The notes under the pieces: generated by a model | Database searches by the model: none | Told to the model about the DNA's origin: nothing | What the model saw: the letters and a program-made list of their open reading frames with translations, nothing else | Program-made: the position numbers and the translations under genes | Assembly (NCBI GenBank): GCA_963709355.1 | Contig: CAVPVY010000005.1 | Coordinates: 868,001 to 932,000, forward strand | Direction: 5' to 3' | Origin: PLOWO2-12-38-17 sp963709355 | Lineage (GTDB): Bacteria > Planctomycetota > Brocadiia > Brocadiales > Brocadiaceae | DNA length: 64,000 nt | Part shown: positions 10,779 to 19,157 of the stretch, in pieces | How positions within the stretch are numbered: the stretch's first letter is position 1 | How the letters are laid out: each line of letters starts with the position of its first letter

Positions 10779-11981
10779 ATGGGTAAAGAGGTATTTAAGC
10801 GGACGAAGCCGCATGTTAATGTAGGGACGATAGGGCATGTGGATCATGGGAAGACAACGCTGACATCTGTAATAACGCACGTGTTGGCGAAGCAGGGTTT
10901 GGCGAAAGAGAGGCCATATGACACGATAGACAACGCTCCTGAGGAGAGGGAGAGGGGTATAACGATAGCGATATCACATGTGGAATATGAGACGAGTAAG
11001 AGGCATTATGCACATGTGGATTGTCCTGGTCATGCTGATTATGTGAAGAACATGATAACGGGTGCGGCGCAGATGGACGGTGCTATATTGGTGGTGAGTG
11101 CGCCTGATGGCCCTATGCCGCAGACACGAGAGCATATATTGTTGGCGAGGCAGGTAGGTGTGCCAAGGATAGTGGTGTTCATGAACAAGGTAGATATGTT
11201 AGAGGATAAGGAGCTACTGGACCTTGTAGAGATGGAGGTCAGGGAGTTGTTGAGTAAGTACAATTTTCCTGGTGATGAGATACCTGTGATAAGAGGTTCC
11301 GCGTTAAAGGCAAAAGAGTGTGGTTGCGGGGCTGCGAGTTGTGCGAATTGTGGACCCGTGTTGAAGTTGATGGATGCGGTGGACACGTATATGCCAGATC
11401 CTGTAAGGGAGATAGATAAGCCATTTTTGATGTCGATAGAGGATGTGTTCAGTATAAAAGGGAGGGGAACGGTAGGTACTGGAAGAGTAGAAAGGGGCAG
11501 GGTAAAGGTTGGGGATGAGGTTGATATCGTAGGGATTAAGCAAGATATTAAGAAGTCCGTGGTGACTGGTGTGGAGATGTTTAACAAGACACTGGATGAA
11601 GGGCAGGCAGGAGATAACCTTGGGGTATTGTTGAGGGGTATAGAGAAGGACGATTTGGAGCGGGGACAGGTATTGGCAAAGCCTGGGACTATTACGCCGC
11701 ACAAAAAGTATGAAGCAGAGGCATATATATTGACAAAAGAGGAGGGTGGGAGGCATACACCCTTTTTTAATGGATATAGGCCGCAGTTTTATTTTAGGAC
11801 GACGGATGTTACTGGTGTGGTGACATTGACGGGTGGTGCGGAGATGGTGATGCCTGGAGATAATGTCAAAGTGAATGTTGAGTTGTTGACGGCGGTAGCG
11901 ATGGATGAGGGGTTGAGGTTTGCGATACGAGAGGGTGGAAAAACAGTTGGTGCCGGCGTTGTTACTAAAATTATTGAATAG
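10779..11981 (+). CDS. tuf: Elongation factor Tu with a four-cysteine insertion
   Basis: EF-Tu delivers aminoacyl-tRNA to the ribosome. The 400-residue protein has G1 GHVDHGKTT, G3 DCPGHADY, G4 NKVD and SAL, then beta-barrel domains II and III. After the SAL motif it has an insert with Cys181, Cys183, Cys188 and Cys191 (CxC-x4-CxxC), resembling a small zinc knuckle and not part of ordinary EF-Tu. Codon use is peculiar: Ile is almost always ATA and Arg often AGG in residues 1-215, switching to ATT/ATC in a short patch around 11520-11560 and at the 3' end. This suggests gene conversion with another tuf copy. GCGGAGG precedes the ATG. Confidence 0.97.
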   Translation: MGKEVFKRTKPHVNVGTIGHVDHGKTTLTSVITHVLAKQGLAKERPYDTIDNAPEERERGITIAISHVEYETSKRHYAHVDCPGHADYVKNMITGAAQMDGAILVVSAPDGPMPQTREHILLARQVGVPRIVVFMNKVDMLEDKELLDLVEMEVRELLSKYNFPGDEIPVIRGSALKAKECGCGAASCANCGPVLKLMDAVDTYMPDPVREIDKPFLMSIEDVFSIKGRGTVGTGRVERGRVKVGDEVDIVGIKQDIKKSVVTGVEMFNKTLDEGQAGDNLGVLLRGIEKDDLERGQVLAKPGTITPHKKYEAEAYILTKEEGGRHTPFFNGYRPQFYFRTTDVTGVVTLTGGAEMVMPGDNVKVNVELLTAVAMDEGLRFAIREGGKTVGAGVVTKIIE

Positions 11982-11995
11982 ATTGATTTTTATTA

Positions 11996-12023
11996 TTGAC
12001 AATATTAGATTGTGTGATATTAT
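11996..12023 (+). promoter_or_regulatory. Sigma-70-type promoter for the S10 operon
   Basis: In the 78-bp gap after tuf there is TTGACA at 11996-12001 and TATTAT at 12018-12023, with a 16-bp spacer; an overlapping TATAAA lies 3 bp further on. It fits a start of transcription about 30 bp before rpsJ, separating the S10 series from the str genes. Confidence 0.6.
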
Positions 12024-12059
12024 AAAATGCTTCAGCAAATTTAGAATATTTGGAGTGTT

Positions 12060-12371
12060 ATGGCGATTGACCAAATAATAAGAATACGAATGGAAGCTTA
12101 TGATCATAGGATATTAGATCAGTCGGCTCTAGAGGTTGTTGAGACTGCAAAACGTACTGGAGCTAAGGTTTTTGGTCCGGTTCCTCTACCTACAAGAATA
12201 GAAAGATATACTGTACTAAGATCTCCGCATGTCGATAAAAAATCCAGGGAACAGTTTGAAATAAGGACACATAAAAGATTAATTGATATTGTGGAGCCTA
12301 CGGCAAAGACAATGGATGCTTTGAATAAGATAAATATGCCGGCAGGTATAGACATCAAAATAAAAGCCTGA
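12060..12371 (+). CDS. rpsJ: 30S ribosomal protein S10
   Basis: S10 binds the 30S head and is also the NusE component of antitermination complexes, so it is a predicted partner of the NusB domain encoded at 49670. The 103-residue product shows the hallmark GPVPLPT, SPHVDKKSREQFE and THKRLIDI motifs. It follows the TTGACA promoter and a TTTGGAG ribosome binding site and opens the S10 operon. Confidence 0.97.
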   Translation: MAIDQIIRIRMEAYDHRILDQSALEVVETAKRTGAKVFGPVPLPTRIERYTVLRSPHVDKKSREQFEIRTHKRLIDIVEPTAKTMDALNKINMPAGIDIKIKA

Positions 12372-12412
12372 AATTGAATGTACAACTTTTATCAATAGGG
12401 GTTAAAATAGAA

Positions 12413-13045
12413 ATGTTAAATGGTTTGCTTGGGAAAAAAGTAGGTATGACACAGATATATAACGAGGAAGGTCGTCTTCTTCCGATAACTCTTGTGCAAA
12501 CAGGTCCATGTAGTGTAACGCTGATAAAAACTGTAGAAAATGATGGATATTCAGCGGTTCAGCTTGGATTCGATGATAGGAAGAAAAAAAGGGCTAATAA
12601 GGCAGAAATTGGGCACGCTACTAAGCATTCAGTTGAGCCTAAAAGATTTATAAAAGAACTAATACCAAATCAAGGTGCAGAGATAAAACCCGGCCAGGTT
12701 GTTACTGTTGATATTTTTAATGATGTTAAAAAAGTGGATATTATTGGTATTACTAAGGGCAAAGGTTTCGCTGGTGTAATGAAAAGATGGAATTTTAAGG
12801 GTGGCGCAAAAACACATGGGTCTACACGGCATAGACCACCTGGCTCAATCGGTTCCAACACCGACCCTGGAAGGGTAGTCAGGGGGAAAAAAATGGCAGG
12901 AAGGTTGGGTGGAGAACGTGTAACAATAAAAAATTTAGATTTGGTTAGAATTGATAAGGATAGGAATTTGTTATTCATCAGGGGTGCTTTACCAGGGCAT
13001 AAAAATGGTTATTTAATAATTAGGAAAAGCAGAGTGAAAGGATAA
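12413..13045 (+). CDS. rplC: 50S ribosomal protein L3
   Basis: L3 is an early assembly protein of the 50S subunit near the peptidyl-transferase centre. The start at 12413 gives MLNGLLGKKVGMTQIY, the family N-terminus; an ATG-like start in frame upstream would add 13 residues without family support. The product is 210 residues and contains the GSTRHRPPGSIGSNTDPGRV loop that reaches the catalytic centre. It sits in the usual S10-operon place between rpsJ and rplD. Confidence 0.96.
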   Translation: MLNGLLGKKVGMTQIYNEEGRLLPITLVQTGPCSVTLIKTVENDGYSAVQLGFDDRKKKRANKAEIGHATKHSVEPKRFIKELIPNQGAEIKPGQVVTVDIFNDVKKVDIIGITKGKGFAGVMKRWNFKGGAKTHGSTRHRPPGSIGSNTDPGRVVRGKKMAGRLGGERVTIKNLDLVRIDKDRNLLFIRGALPGHKNGYLIIRKSRVKG

Positions 13046-13051
13046 GGTAAA

Positions 13052-13675
13052 ATGACTGCTAAGGAAGTACCTCTTTATAACAAGGAAGGTAAACAAATAG
13101 ATAGCATAAGATTGGACGAACAAAAATTTGGTTATCCTGTACACAAGGTATTATTGCGAGACGCAGTAATTATGTATGAGGCGAATAAAAGACAGGGAAC
13201 TGCATCAACTAAAACAAAAGGCGAGGTTGCCGGAGGTGGTAGGAAACCATGGGTACAAAAGCATACTGGCAGGGCAAGGGCTGGAAGTATCCGTTCGCCG
13301 TTATGGAGGGGTGGCGGGGTTGTATTTGGACCAAAGCCAAGAGATTATTCTTACGCTATTCCTAAAAAGGCTAAGAAGCTGGCACTTTTCTCTGCATTAT
13401 CAGGTAAAATTAGAGATAACGAATTAATCGTAATTGACAATTTAAGTTTCAATACACCAAAAACAAAACGAATGGTTGAGATATTGAATGCCCTTAAGAT
13501 ATATGGAGAAAGTTGTTTAGTTGTTACAAAAAACAAGGATGACGCAGTGTGGAAATCTGCCCGTAATATTCGTTATGTAAAAGTATTACCGAGTGCAGAA
13601 CTGAATGCTTACGATGTTCTAAGGCCAAAGAAAATTTTGATAACCAAAGAAGCTATAGAAAATATAAAAAAGTAG
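13052..13675 (+). CDS. rplD: 50S ribosomal protein L4
   Basis: L4 lines the peptide exit tunnel. The 207-residue protein contains the extended tunnel loop (RQGTASTKTKGEVAGGGRKP and the GRARAGSIRSPLWRGGGVVF stretch) and the C-terminal globular domain. In enterobacteria L4 represses the S10 operon through the leader of rpsJ; the short leader here gives no evidence for that. Confidence 0.97.
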   Translation: MTAKEVPLYNKEGKQIDSIRLDEQKFGYPVHKVLLRDAVIMYEANKRQGTASTKTKGEVAGGGRKPWVQKHTGRARAGSIRSPLWRGGGVVFGPKPRDYSYAIPKKAKKLALFSALSGKIRDNELIVIDNLSFNTPKTKRMVEILNALKIYGESCLVVTKNKDDAVWKSARNIRYVKVLPSAELNAYDVLRPKKILITKEAIENIKK

Positions 13676-13688
13676 AGGTTCAGGTTTA

Positions 13689-13970
13689 ATGGATAGATAT
13701 CAAATTATAAAAAAACCATTAAGAACAGAGAAGGGTGTTGCTGATGTAGAGTCATCAAACACATATCATTTTGCAGTGGATATGAAGGCAAATAAAATTC
13801 AGATAAAAGACGCCATTGAAAAGTTCTTTAATGTAAAGGTTGCTGACATTAGAACTCAAGTTAGGAAGGGCAAGAACAGGCGTGTAAAGTTCAAGCAGGG
13901 GAGGACTAAAGATTGGAAGAAGGCTATAGTTAAGCTAAAGGAAGGTAGCACTATAGATTTAGGATACTAA
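13689..13970 (+). CDS. rplW: 50S ribosomal protein L23
   Basis: L23 sits at the tunnel exit and forms the docking site for trigger factor and SRP. The 93-residue protein has the typical IIKKPLRTEKG opening, NKIQIKDAIEKFFNVKV helix and a basic C-terminal half. It lies 13 bp after rplD in the conserved S10 order. Confidence 0.96.
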   Translation: MDRYQIIKKPLRTEKGVADVESSNTYHFAVDMKANKIQIKDAIEKFFNVKVADIRTQVRKGKNRRVKFKQGRTKDWKKAIVKLKEGSTIDLGY

Positions 13971-13991
13971 TTCTAAAGAGGTAAAAAAATA

Positions 13992-14837
13992 ATGGGGATT
14001 ATTTATTATAAACCGACAAGTGCAGGAAGAAGATTTGCAAGTGTTTCAGATTTTTCAGAGATTACTACTGATAAACCTGAAAAATCATTATTGGAACCTA
14101 TCAGGAAAACCGGCGGAAGGAATAATGAGGGAAAAATAACTGCAGCACATATTGGTGGTGGGAGCAGAAGACATTATAGAATTATTGATTTTAAGCGTAG
14201 GAAGGATAATGTTCCTGCAAAGGTTGCTAGTGTTGAATATGACCCAAATAGATCCACACGTATAGCATTGTTACATTACGCTGATGGTGAAAAGAGATAT
14301 ATACTAGCGCCAAATAATATAAAAGTTGGTCGAATAGTACTGTCAGGTGAAAAAGTTGAACCTGAATCAGGTAATTGTATGCCGCTTAAAAACATTCCTT
14401 TGGGTATGGAAATACATAATATCGAATTGCGTGCCGGTCAAGGCGGGCAATTGGTACGTTCAGCGGGCGGTGTTGGTAAATTACTTGCAAAAGAGGGAGC
14501 CTATGCGCATATTGTGCTTCCATCAGGAGAGATCAGGAAGGTACATATTGGATGTAGAGCTACAATAGGACAGCTAGGGAATTTAGACCATGTAAATATA
14601 AGAATAGGGAAAGCAGGGAGGAATCGATGGAAGGGAATAAGACCTCATGTAAGGGGAGTTGCACAGAATCCAGTTTCACATCCTCTCGGTGGAGGTGAAG
14701 GGAGGAGTGGAGGTGGCAGACATCCATGTTCTAGAACAGGCTTGTTGGCAAAAGGTGGTAAAACAAGGAAGAAGAAGTCGCTAAGCAGTAAATTTATAAT
14801 TCGCAGAAGGAGGATAGGTGCAAGAGGTAATCTATAA
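13992..14837 (+). CDS. rplB: 50S ribosomal protein L2
   Basis: L2 is a core 50S protein needed for subunit joining and peptidyl transfer. The 281-residue product contains RNNEGKITAAHIGGGSRRHYR, the catalytic-region loop GVAQNPVSHPLGGGEGRSGGGRHP with the conserved histidine, and the basic C-terminal GKKTRKKKS-like tail (here GGKTRKKKSLSSKFIIRRRR). It lies 21 bp after rplW. Confidence 0.97.
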   Translation: MGIIYYKPTSAGRRFASVSDFSEITTDKPEKSLLEPIRKTGGRNNEGKITAAHIGGGSRRHYRIIDFKRRKDNVPAKVASVEYDPNRSTRIALLHYADGEKRYILAPNNIKVGRIVLSGEKVEPESGNCMPLKNIPLGMEIHNIELRAGQGGQLVRSAGGVGKLLAKEGAYAHIVLPSGEIRKVHIGCRATIGQLGNLDHVNIRIGKAGRNRWKGIRPHVRGVAQNPVSHPLGGGEGRSGGGRHPCSRTGLLAKGGKTRKKKSLSSKFIIRRRRIGARGNL

Positions 14838-14863
14838 AATTAATTTAAATATCGGGAGATATG

Positions 14864-15148
14864 ATGAGTCGTTCCGTTAAAAAAGGTCCATATATAGATA
14901 GTAAATTATTGAAAAAAGTTTTAAAACAAAGAGAAAAAGGCGTTAGTGACCCTATAAAGACATGGGCGCGGAGTTGTACTATTGTACCGGAGTTTGTATC
15001 ACATACATTTTTAGTTCATAATGGAAAAATATTTCATAAATTATTTATTACTGATGATATGGTAGGTCATAAACTTGGGGAGTTTTCATTAACTCGAACT
15101 TTTAGGGCACACGGTGGCGTTAAGAAGAAAGAAACACCGCATGGTTAA
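14864..15148 (+). CDS. rpsS: 30S ribosomal protein S19
   Basis: S19 pairs with S13 in the head of the 30S subunit. Two ATGs are adjacent (14861 and 14864); the GGGAG at 14854-14858 is better spaced for the second, and MSRSVKKGPYID is the family start, giving 94 residues. Conserved IVPEFVSHTFLVHNGK and GHKLGEFSLTRTFRAHG motifs are present. Confidence 0.96.
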   Translation: MSRSVKKGPYIDSKLLKKVLKQREKGVSDPIKTWARSCTIVPEFVSHTFLVHNGKIFHKLFITDDMVGHKLGEFSLTRTFRAHGGVKKKETPHG

Positions 15149-15183
15149 CGATAAATTAACTACTTATTCTAAAAAATTGAGCT

Positions 15184-15519
15184 ATGGAATTTAAATCAAA
15201 ATACAAGTATGCAAGGATATCGCCCAGGAAGGCTCGATATGTAATTGACCTTGTAAGAGGAAAATCGGTGAATGATGCTCTAAGGATTTTGAGACTAACA
15301 CATAAGAGGGCATCATGCATAATTGATAAGGCGTTAAGGGCCGCAATGGCTTCAGCGAATGAAAATCTTGACGTAAATGCGGATTCTTTATATATAGCGC
15401 AGGCGTTAGTAGATTGCGGTCCAACCAGAAAGTGGTTTCGTCCTAGACCTCGCGGTGTGTCGGCACCAATATTAAAAAGGACAAGTCATATTACTATTGT
15501 GTTGTCTGAAAATAAATAA
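15184..15519 (+). CDS. rplV: 50S ribosomal protein L22
   Basis: L22 contributes a beta-hairpin to the exit-tunnel wall. The 111-residue protein carries the family motifs RISPRKARYVIDLVRGKSV near the N-terminus and the hairpin sequence RPRPRGVSAPILKRTSHITI near the C-terminus. It is placed between rpsS and rpsC as usual. Confidence 0.96.
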   Translation: MEFKSKYKYARISPRKARYVIDLVRGKSVNDALRILRLTHKRASCIIDKALRAAMASANENLDVNADSLYIAQALVDCGPTRKWFRPRPRGVSAPILKRTSHITIVLSENK

Positions 15520-15531
15520 AAAGGAGATGAA

Positions 15532-16230
15532 ATGGGTCAAAAGGTTTGCCCGATAGGTTTAAGGTTAGGTATAACGCAAGAATGGAAATCGCTCTGGTAT
15601 GCTGACAAAAAATTTTTTGGTGGTTTGCTTATAGACGATCATAAGATACGTAAGTTGATTAAGAAAAATTATAGCCTTGCCGGTATTTCGTTTGTTGAGA
15701 TAGAGAGAACAAGTCAGGATGCCAAGGTAACATTACATACTGCGCGTCCTGGATTGGTTATTGGTAGGAAAGGTGCTGAAGTTGATAAATTGAAAGAGGA
15801 GATTCAGCGGCTGATTGGTTGTGAAGTTATAATAAAGATTAAAGAAATTACAAAACCAGAATTAGATGCACAATTAGTTGCCGAAAGCATAGCTGAACAA
15901 TTAGAAAAGCGTGCGGCGTTTAGAAGGGCTATGAAAAAGGCAATGGATATAGCAGTTGACGCAGGTGCAAAAGGAGTTAAGTTACAGGTTGCTGGCAGAT
16001 TGGGTGGTGCAGAAATTGCAAGGACAGAAAAGATGTCATCGGGAAGTATTCCTTTGCATACCCTAAGAGCAGATATTGATTATGGTTTTGCGGAGGCAAA
16101 AACGAGTTACGGTGTGATTGGAGTAAAAGTCTGGATTTATAAGGGTTTGATAGGTACAGTGAAGGAGAATAAATATGCGCATGATGCCAAAGAGGGTCAA
16201 GTTCAGGAAGTCACAGCGTCAAAAAATTAA
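15532..16230 (+). CDS. rpsC: 30S ribosomal protein S3
   Basis: S3 lies at the mRNA entry channel. The 232-residue protein has the N-terminal MGQKVCPIGLRLG, the KH-domain GRKGAEVD loop (GLVIGRKGAEVDKL) and the C-terminal domain GRLGGAEIARTEKMSSGSIP. An AAAAGGAG precedes the ATG. Its last 56 bases overlap the start of rplP in a different frame, an unusually long overlap for this gene pair. Confidence 0.97.
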   Translation: MGQKVCPIGLRLGITQEWKSLWYADKKFFGGLLIDDHKIRKLIKKNYSLAGISFVEIERTSQDAKVTLHTARPGLVIGRKGAEVDKLKEEIQRLIGCEVIIKIKEITKPELDAQLVAESIAEQLEKRAAFRRAMKKAMDIAVDAGAKGVKLQVAGRLGGAEIARTEKMSSGSIPLHTLRADIDYGFAEAKTSYGVIGVKVWIYKGLIGTVKENKYAHDAKEGQVQEVTASKN

Positions 16231-16594
16231 AGGAAACGCTACAAAATGTAATACGGTGGCTTTTGGTGAATTTGGTTTACAGTCGCTTGAAGCCGGTTGG
16301 ATAACAGCGCAACAGTTAGAAGCTGGAAGGGTTTCAGCGTCACAATACCTTCCAAGAGAGGGGAAATTGACAATAAGGGTTTTTCCTCATAAATCAGTTT
16401 CATCAAAACCTATCGAAACTCGTATGGGAAAAGGTAAAGGAGAGCCTGAATTCTGGGTTGCCGTTGTTAAACCTGGAACTGTGATGTATGAATTGAGCGG
16501 TATCAATGAAGAGATGGCAAAACAGACCTTTAACAGGATTGCACATAAATTACCTGTAAAGGTGAGGCTTATACAGAGGAGAAAAACGGTTTGA
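16175..16594 (+). CDS. rplP: 50S ribosomal protein L16
   Basis: L16 helps position tRNA in the A and P sites. The ATG at 16175 is supported by AAGGAG at 16162-16167, which lies inside rpsC; the product begins MRMMPKRVKFRKSQRQKIKG, matching the family start with two extra residues. Total 139 residues, with AFGEFGLQSLEAGWITAQQLE and RMGKGKGEPEFWVAVVKPG. The gene overlaps rpsC by 56 bp and rpmC by 4 bp, suggesting translational coupling. Confidence 0.96.
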   Translation: MRMMPKRVKFRKSQRQKIKGNATKCNTVAFGEFGLQSLEAGWITAQQLEAGRVSASQYLPREGKLTIRVFPHKSVSSKPIETRMGKGKGEPEFWVAVVKPGTVMYELSGINEEMAKQTFNRIAHKLPVKVRLIQRRKTV

Positions 16595-16815
16595 AGGCAA
16601 GCGAGATTAGATTAAAATCTAGACAAGAAATTTTAGATGAAATTGATGCTACAAGCAGGGAGTTGTTAAACATCAAGTTTCAGTGGCAGGTAGGCGAGAC
16701 AAGGAATCCGGCTCATAAAAAGAGATGCAGGATAGTTATTGCAAGATTAAAAACGATACTCAGGGAAGTTGACTTTGGGATTAATAAGCATCTCAATAAA
16801 AAGGAGTCGGTTTAA
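16591..16815 (+). CDS. rpmC: 50S ribosomal protein L29
   Basis: L29 is a small helical protein at the tunnel exit. The start is TTG at 16591, overlapping the TGA of rplP, with GAGGAG at 16576-16581. The 74-residue product has the two-helix pattern of the family, including LLNIKFQWQVGETRNPAHKK and the IARLKTILRE segment. Confidence 0.93.
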   Translation: MKASEIRLKSRQEILDEIDATSRELLNIKFQWQVGETRNPAHKKRCRIVIARLKTILREVDFGINKHLNKKESV

Positions 16816-16818
16816 AGA

Positions 16819-17085
16819 ATGATTAACAATAAAAGCGGAAAGAGGAAAAAGGTTGTTGGAATTGTTATAAGCAAAAAGATGCAAAAGACGGCGGTAATCG
16901 AAGTAATGCGCCTAGTAAAGCATCCCAAATATGGTAAATATGTGAAGAGATGTACGATATACAAAACTCATGATGAAAATAATCAGGCGAGTGTTGGTGA
17001 CAAAGTTGAGATAATAGAAACAAGGCCTATAAGTAAAACGAAAAATACAAAATTAGTTCGTATTATTGAAAAAGCAAAGCAGTAA
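16819..17085 (+). CDS. rpsQ: 30S ribosomal protein S17
   Basis: S17 is an OB-fold primary binder of 16S rRNA. The 88-residue protein contains KVVGIVISKKMQKTAVIEV, HPKYGKYVKR and GDKVEIIETRPISKTK, all diagnostic. It starts 3 bp after rpmC with AAAAGGAG upstream. Confidence 0.96.
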   Translation: MINNKSGKRKKVVGIVISKKMQKTAVIEVMRLVKHPKYGKYVKRCTIYKTHDENNQASVGDKVEIIETRPISKTKNTKLVRIIEKAKQ

Positions 17086-17103
17086 TTTATGGGGTATTTG
17101 TAA

Positions 17104-17472
17104 ATGATAATGGAACAAACGAGTTTGGAAATTGCCGATAATAGTGGGGCAAAAAGAGCTAAATGCATTAAGGTGCTTGGTGGATCTGGTAGAAGATATG
17201 CGACTGTAGGTGATATAGTTGTTGCGGCAGTTAAGAAAGCGCTTCCAGATGGAGTTGTAAAAAAAGGTGATGTTGTTAGGGGTGTTGTCGTACGTACCAA
17301 AAAAAATGTACGCAGGGATGATGGCTCTTATTTAAAGTTTGATAAAAATGCTATTGTTATTATTGATAACGATGGTAATCCGAGAGGGACACGTATTTTT
17401 GGGGCTGTAGCCAGGGAATTAAGGCAAAAAAATTTTACTAAGATAATATCTTTGGCTGCAGAAGTAGTGTAA
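17104..17472 (+). CDS. rplN: 50S ribosomal protein L14
   Basis: L14 forms an intersubunit bridge with 16S rRNA. The 122-residue protein shows LEIADNSGAKRAKCIKVLGG near the N-terminus and FDKNAIVIIDNDGNPRGTRI later. No strong Shine-Dalgarno is visible, only GGGG in TATGGGGTATTTG. A 123-bp gap without features follows before rplX. Confidence 0.97.
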   Translation: MIMEQTSLEIADNSGAKRAKCIKVLGGSGRRYATVGDIVVAAVKKALPDGVVKKGDVVRGVVVRTKKNVRRDDGSYLKFDKNAIVIIDNDGNPRGTRIFGAVARELRQKNFTKIISLAAEVV

Positions 17473-17595
17473 AAAATTTTCTGGCAATATAAATGAAGAG
17501 GCTTTACTGATATTATAAAACAAGCACTAGAATAAGAAATCTTTGTGTTGATTCTATAACTCAGGCTTAAAGTAAATATGGTTTTGGAGATATTT

Positions 17596-17931
17596 ATGCA
17601 TGTTCGTAGAGATGACCTTGTAGAAATAATGGCTGGCAATGAAAAGGGTAAGACAGGAAAGATTACAAAAGTTTTAAGCGAAAAAAACAGGGTCATTATA
17701 AAGGGTGTTAATTTAGTATATAAGCATACAAAACCAAGTCAGAAGAGTCCAAAGGGAGGAAGGATTCAAAAAGAGGCGTCAATTTCAATGTCCAATGTTT
17801 TACCAATTTGTCAGAATAAAAGCTGCAAGAAACATAGTAAGGGTGTAAGAACAAGGAAAAAGATGTTAGAAAACGGCAATAAATCACGCGTTTGTGTATA
17901 TTGTAGTTCAGAAATAGTATCCGGAGAGTGA
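17596..17931 (+). CDS. rplX: 50S ribosomal protein L24, with C-terminal zinc-site cysteines
   Basis: L24 starts 50S assembly. The ATG at 17596 follows TTGGAGA at 17584-17590 and gives MHVRRDDLVEIMAGNEKGK (KOW motif); an in-frame ATG 18 bp upstream lacks spacing for this site. The 111-residue product ends with Cys72, Cys77, Cys100 and Cys103, the C+ form of L24 that can bind zinc, although the first pair is spaced four residues apart and not two. Confidence 0.95.
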   Translation: MHVRRDDLVEIMAGNEKGKTGKITKVLSEKNRVIIKGVNLVYKHTKPSQKSPKGGRIQKEASISMSNVLPICQNKSCKKHSKGVRTRKKMLENGNKSRVCVYCSSEIVSGE

Positions 17932-17951
17932 CCTTTAAGGCATAAATTAGT

Positions 17952-18494
17952 ATGGCAAGATTATTAGAAAAGTATAAGATTGAAATATTGCCGCAGTTAA
18001 TGAAAAAGTTTTCTCAAAAAAATAAATTGTCTGTGGCGAAAATACAGAAGATTGTTGTAAACATGGGAGTTGGAAAGGCGGTTGATAATAAAAAACTCGT
18101 CGAAGAAGCTTCTGGACATTTGTCTGTGATTACTGGTCAAAAGCCGCTTATTACAAAAGCAAAAAAGGCTATATCCAGTTTTAAGCTTCGAAAAGGAATA
18201 CCTATCGGTTGTAAGGTGACCCTCCGCGGGAAGAGGATGTACGAGTTTTTAGATCGCTTAATAAGTATTGTATTACCTAGAATAAGAGATTTCAGAGGAC
18301 TTTCACCTAAGGCGTTTGATGGACGTGGTAACTATACCCTTGGGCTTACGGAACAAATCGTATTTCCTGAAATAAGTATTGAAGCAGTTGAAACGATTCA
18401 GGGTATGGATGTAACATTCGTAATTAGTGGAAATTCAAACGATCAATCTCGAGAATTATTAAAATTAATCGGAATGCCTTTCAGGTTAGAATAA
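17952..18494 (+). CDS. rplE: 50S ribosomal protein L5
   Basis: L5 binds 5S rRNA and forms part of the central protuberance. The 180-residue product has KIVVNMGVGKA, GQKPLITKAKKAISSFKLRKG, RDFRGLSPKAFDGRGNYTLGL and EQIVFPEI, all typical. It begins the spc-type sequence rplE-rpsN-rpsH-rplF. Confidence 0.97.
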   Translation: MARLLEKYKIEILPQLMKKFSQKNKLSVAKIQKIVVNMGVGKAVDNKKLVEEASGHLSVITGQKPLITKAKKAISSFKLRKGIPIGCKVTLRGKRMYEFLDRLISIVLPRIRDFRGLSPKAFDGRGNYTLGLTEQIVFPEISIEAVETIQGMDVTFVISGNSNDQSRELLKLIGMPFRLE

Positions 18495-18503
18495 GGAGTA
18501 TCA

Positions 18504-18689
18504 ATGGCAAGGAAATGTCTGATAGAAAAATCTAAAAGAGAACCTAAATATAAGACACGCAAGTATAATAGATGTAAGCTTTGTGGAAGAAGTGGGGCTT
18601 ACTATCGAAGGTTTCAAATATGTAGATTATGTTTTAGAAAGCTTGCCTCTAAAGGCGAGATACCCGGTGTGAAGAAAGCTAGCTGGTAA
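18504..18689 (+). CDS. rpsN: 30S ribosomal protein S14, zinc-binding short form
   Basis: S14 is in the head of the 30S subunit. This is the 61-residue type with two zinc-ligand pairs, Cys24/Cys27 and Cys40/Cys43, and the typical C-terminal GEIPGVKKASW. AAGGAG precedes the ATG, 9 bp after rplE. Confidence 0.97.
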   Translation: MARKCLIEKSKREPKYKTRKYNRCKLCGRSGAYYRRFQICRLCFRKLASKGEIPGVKKASW

Positions 18690-18733
18690 TAAACAAAAAT
18701 ATCAAATCTAATTTGTAAGAAGGGACGAAAAAA

Positions 18734-19135
18734 ATGTGTATAACAGATCCAATTTCTGACATGTTTACGAGTATCAGAAATGCGAATATGATATTAAGAG
18801 AAAGCGTAGATGTGTCTTCATCCAAAATCAAAAAGGCGATTTTAAAGATACTAAAGGATGAGGGTTACATAAAAGACTACAAAGAGATTTCTATTGATAG
18901 CAATAAAAGCACAATAAGGATTTATTTAAAATACGGGCCGTTAAAACAGCGAGTGCTTAATAACATTGAAAGGGTGAGTAAATGTAGCAGGCGCATTTAT
19001 AAGCAAGGTAGAGAAGTTACAAAAGTGATGGGTGGATTTGGTACTGCAATATATTCAACATCAAAAGGTATTATTAGTGATAAAGAATGTAGAGCATTAA
19101 AAATAGGTGGCGAGCTACTTTGTGTGGTATCGTAA
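18734..19135 (+). CDS. rpsH: 30S ribosomal protein S8
   Basis: S8 organises the central domain of 16S rRNA and is the autoregulator of the spc operon in E. coli. The 133-residue product shows DPISDMFTSIRNAN at the N-terminus and MGGFGTAIYSTSKGIISDKEC at the C-terminus (the STSKG motif contacts rRNA). Confidence 0.96.
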   Translation: MCITDPISDMFTSIRNANMILRESVDVSSSKIKKAILKILKDEGYIKDYKEISIDSNKSTIRIYLKYGPLKQRVLNNIERVSKCSRRIYKQGREVTKVMGGFGTAIYSTSKGIISDKECRALKIGGELLCVVS

Positions 19136-19157
19136 TAATAGTTAAAAGGAATGAAAG

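Noticed and set aside
11039..12107. Long open frames on the minus strand of tuf (221 and 267 codons)
   Set aside because: They are by-products of the skewed ATA/AGG/GTG codon use of tuf; the proteins are low-complexity and match nothing, while EF-Tu is certain.
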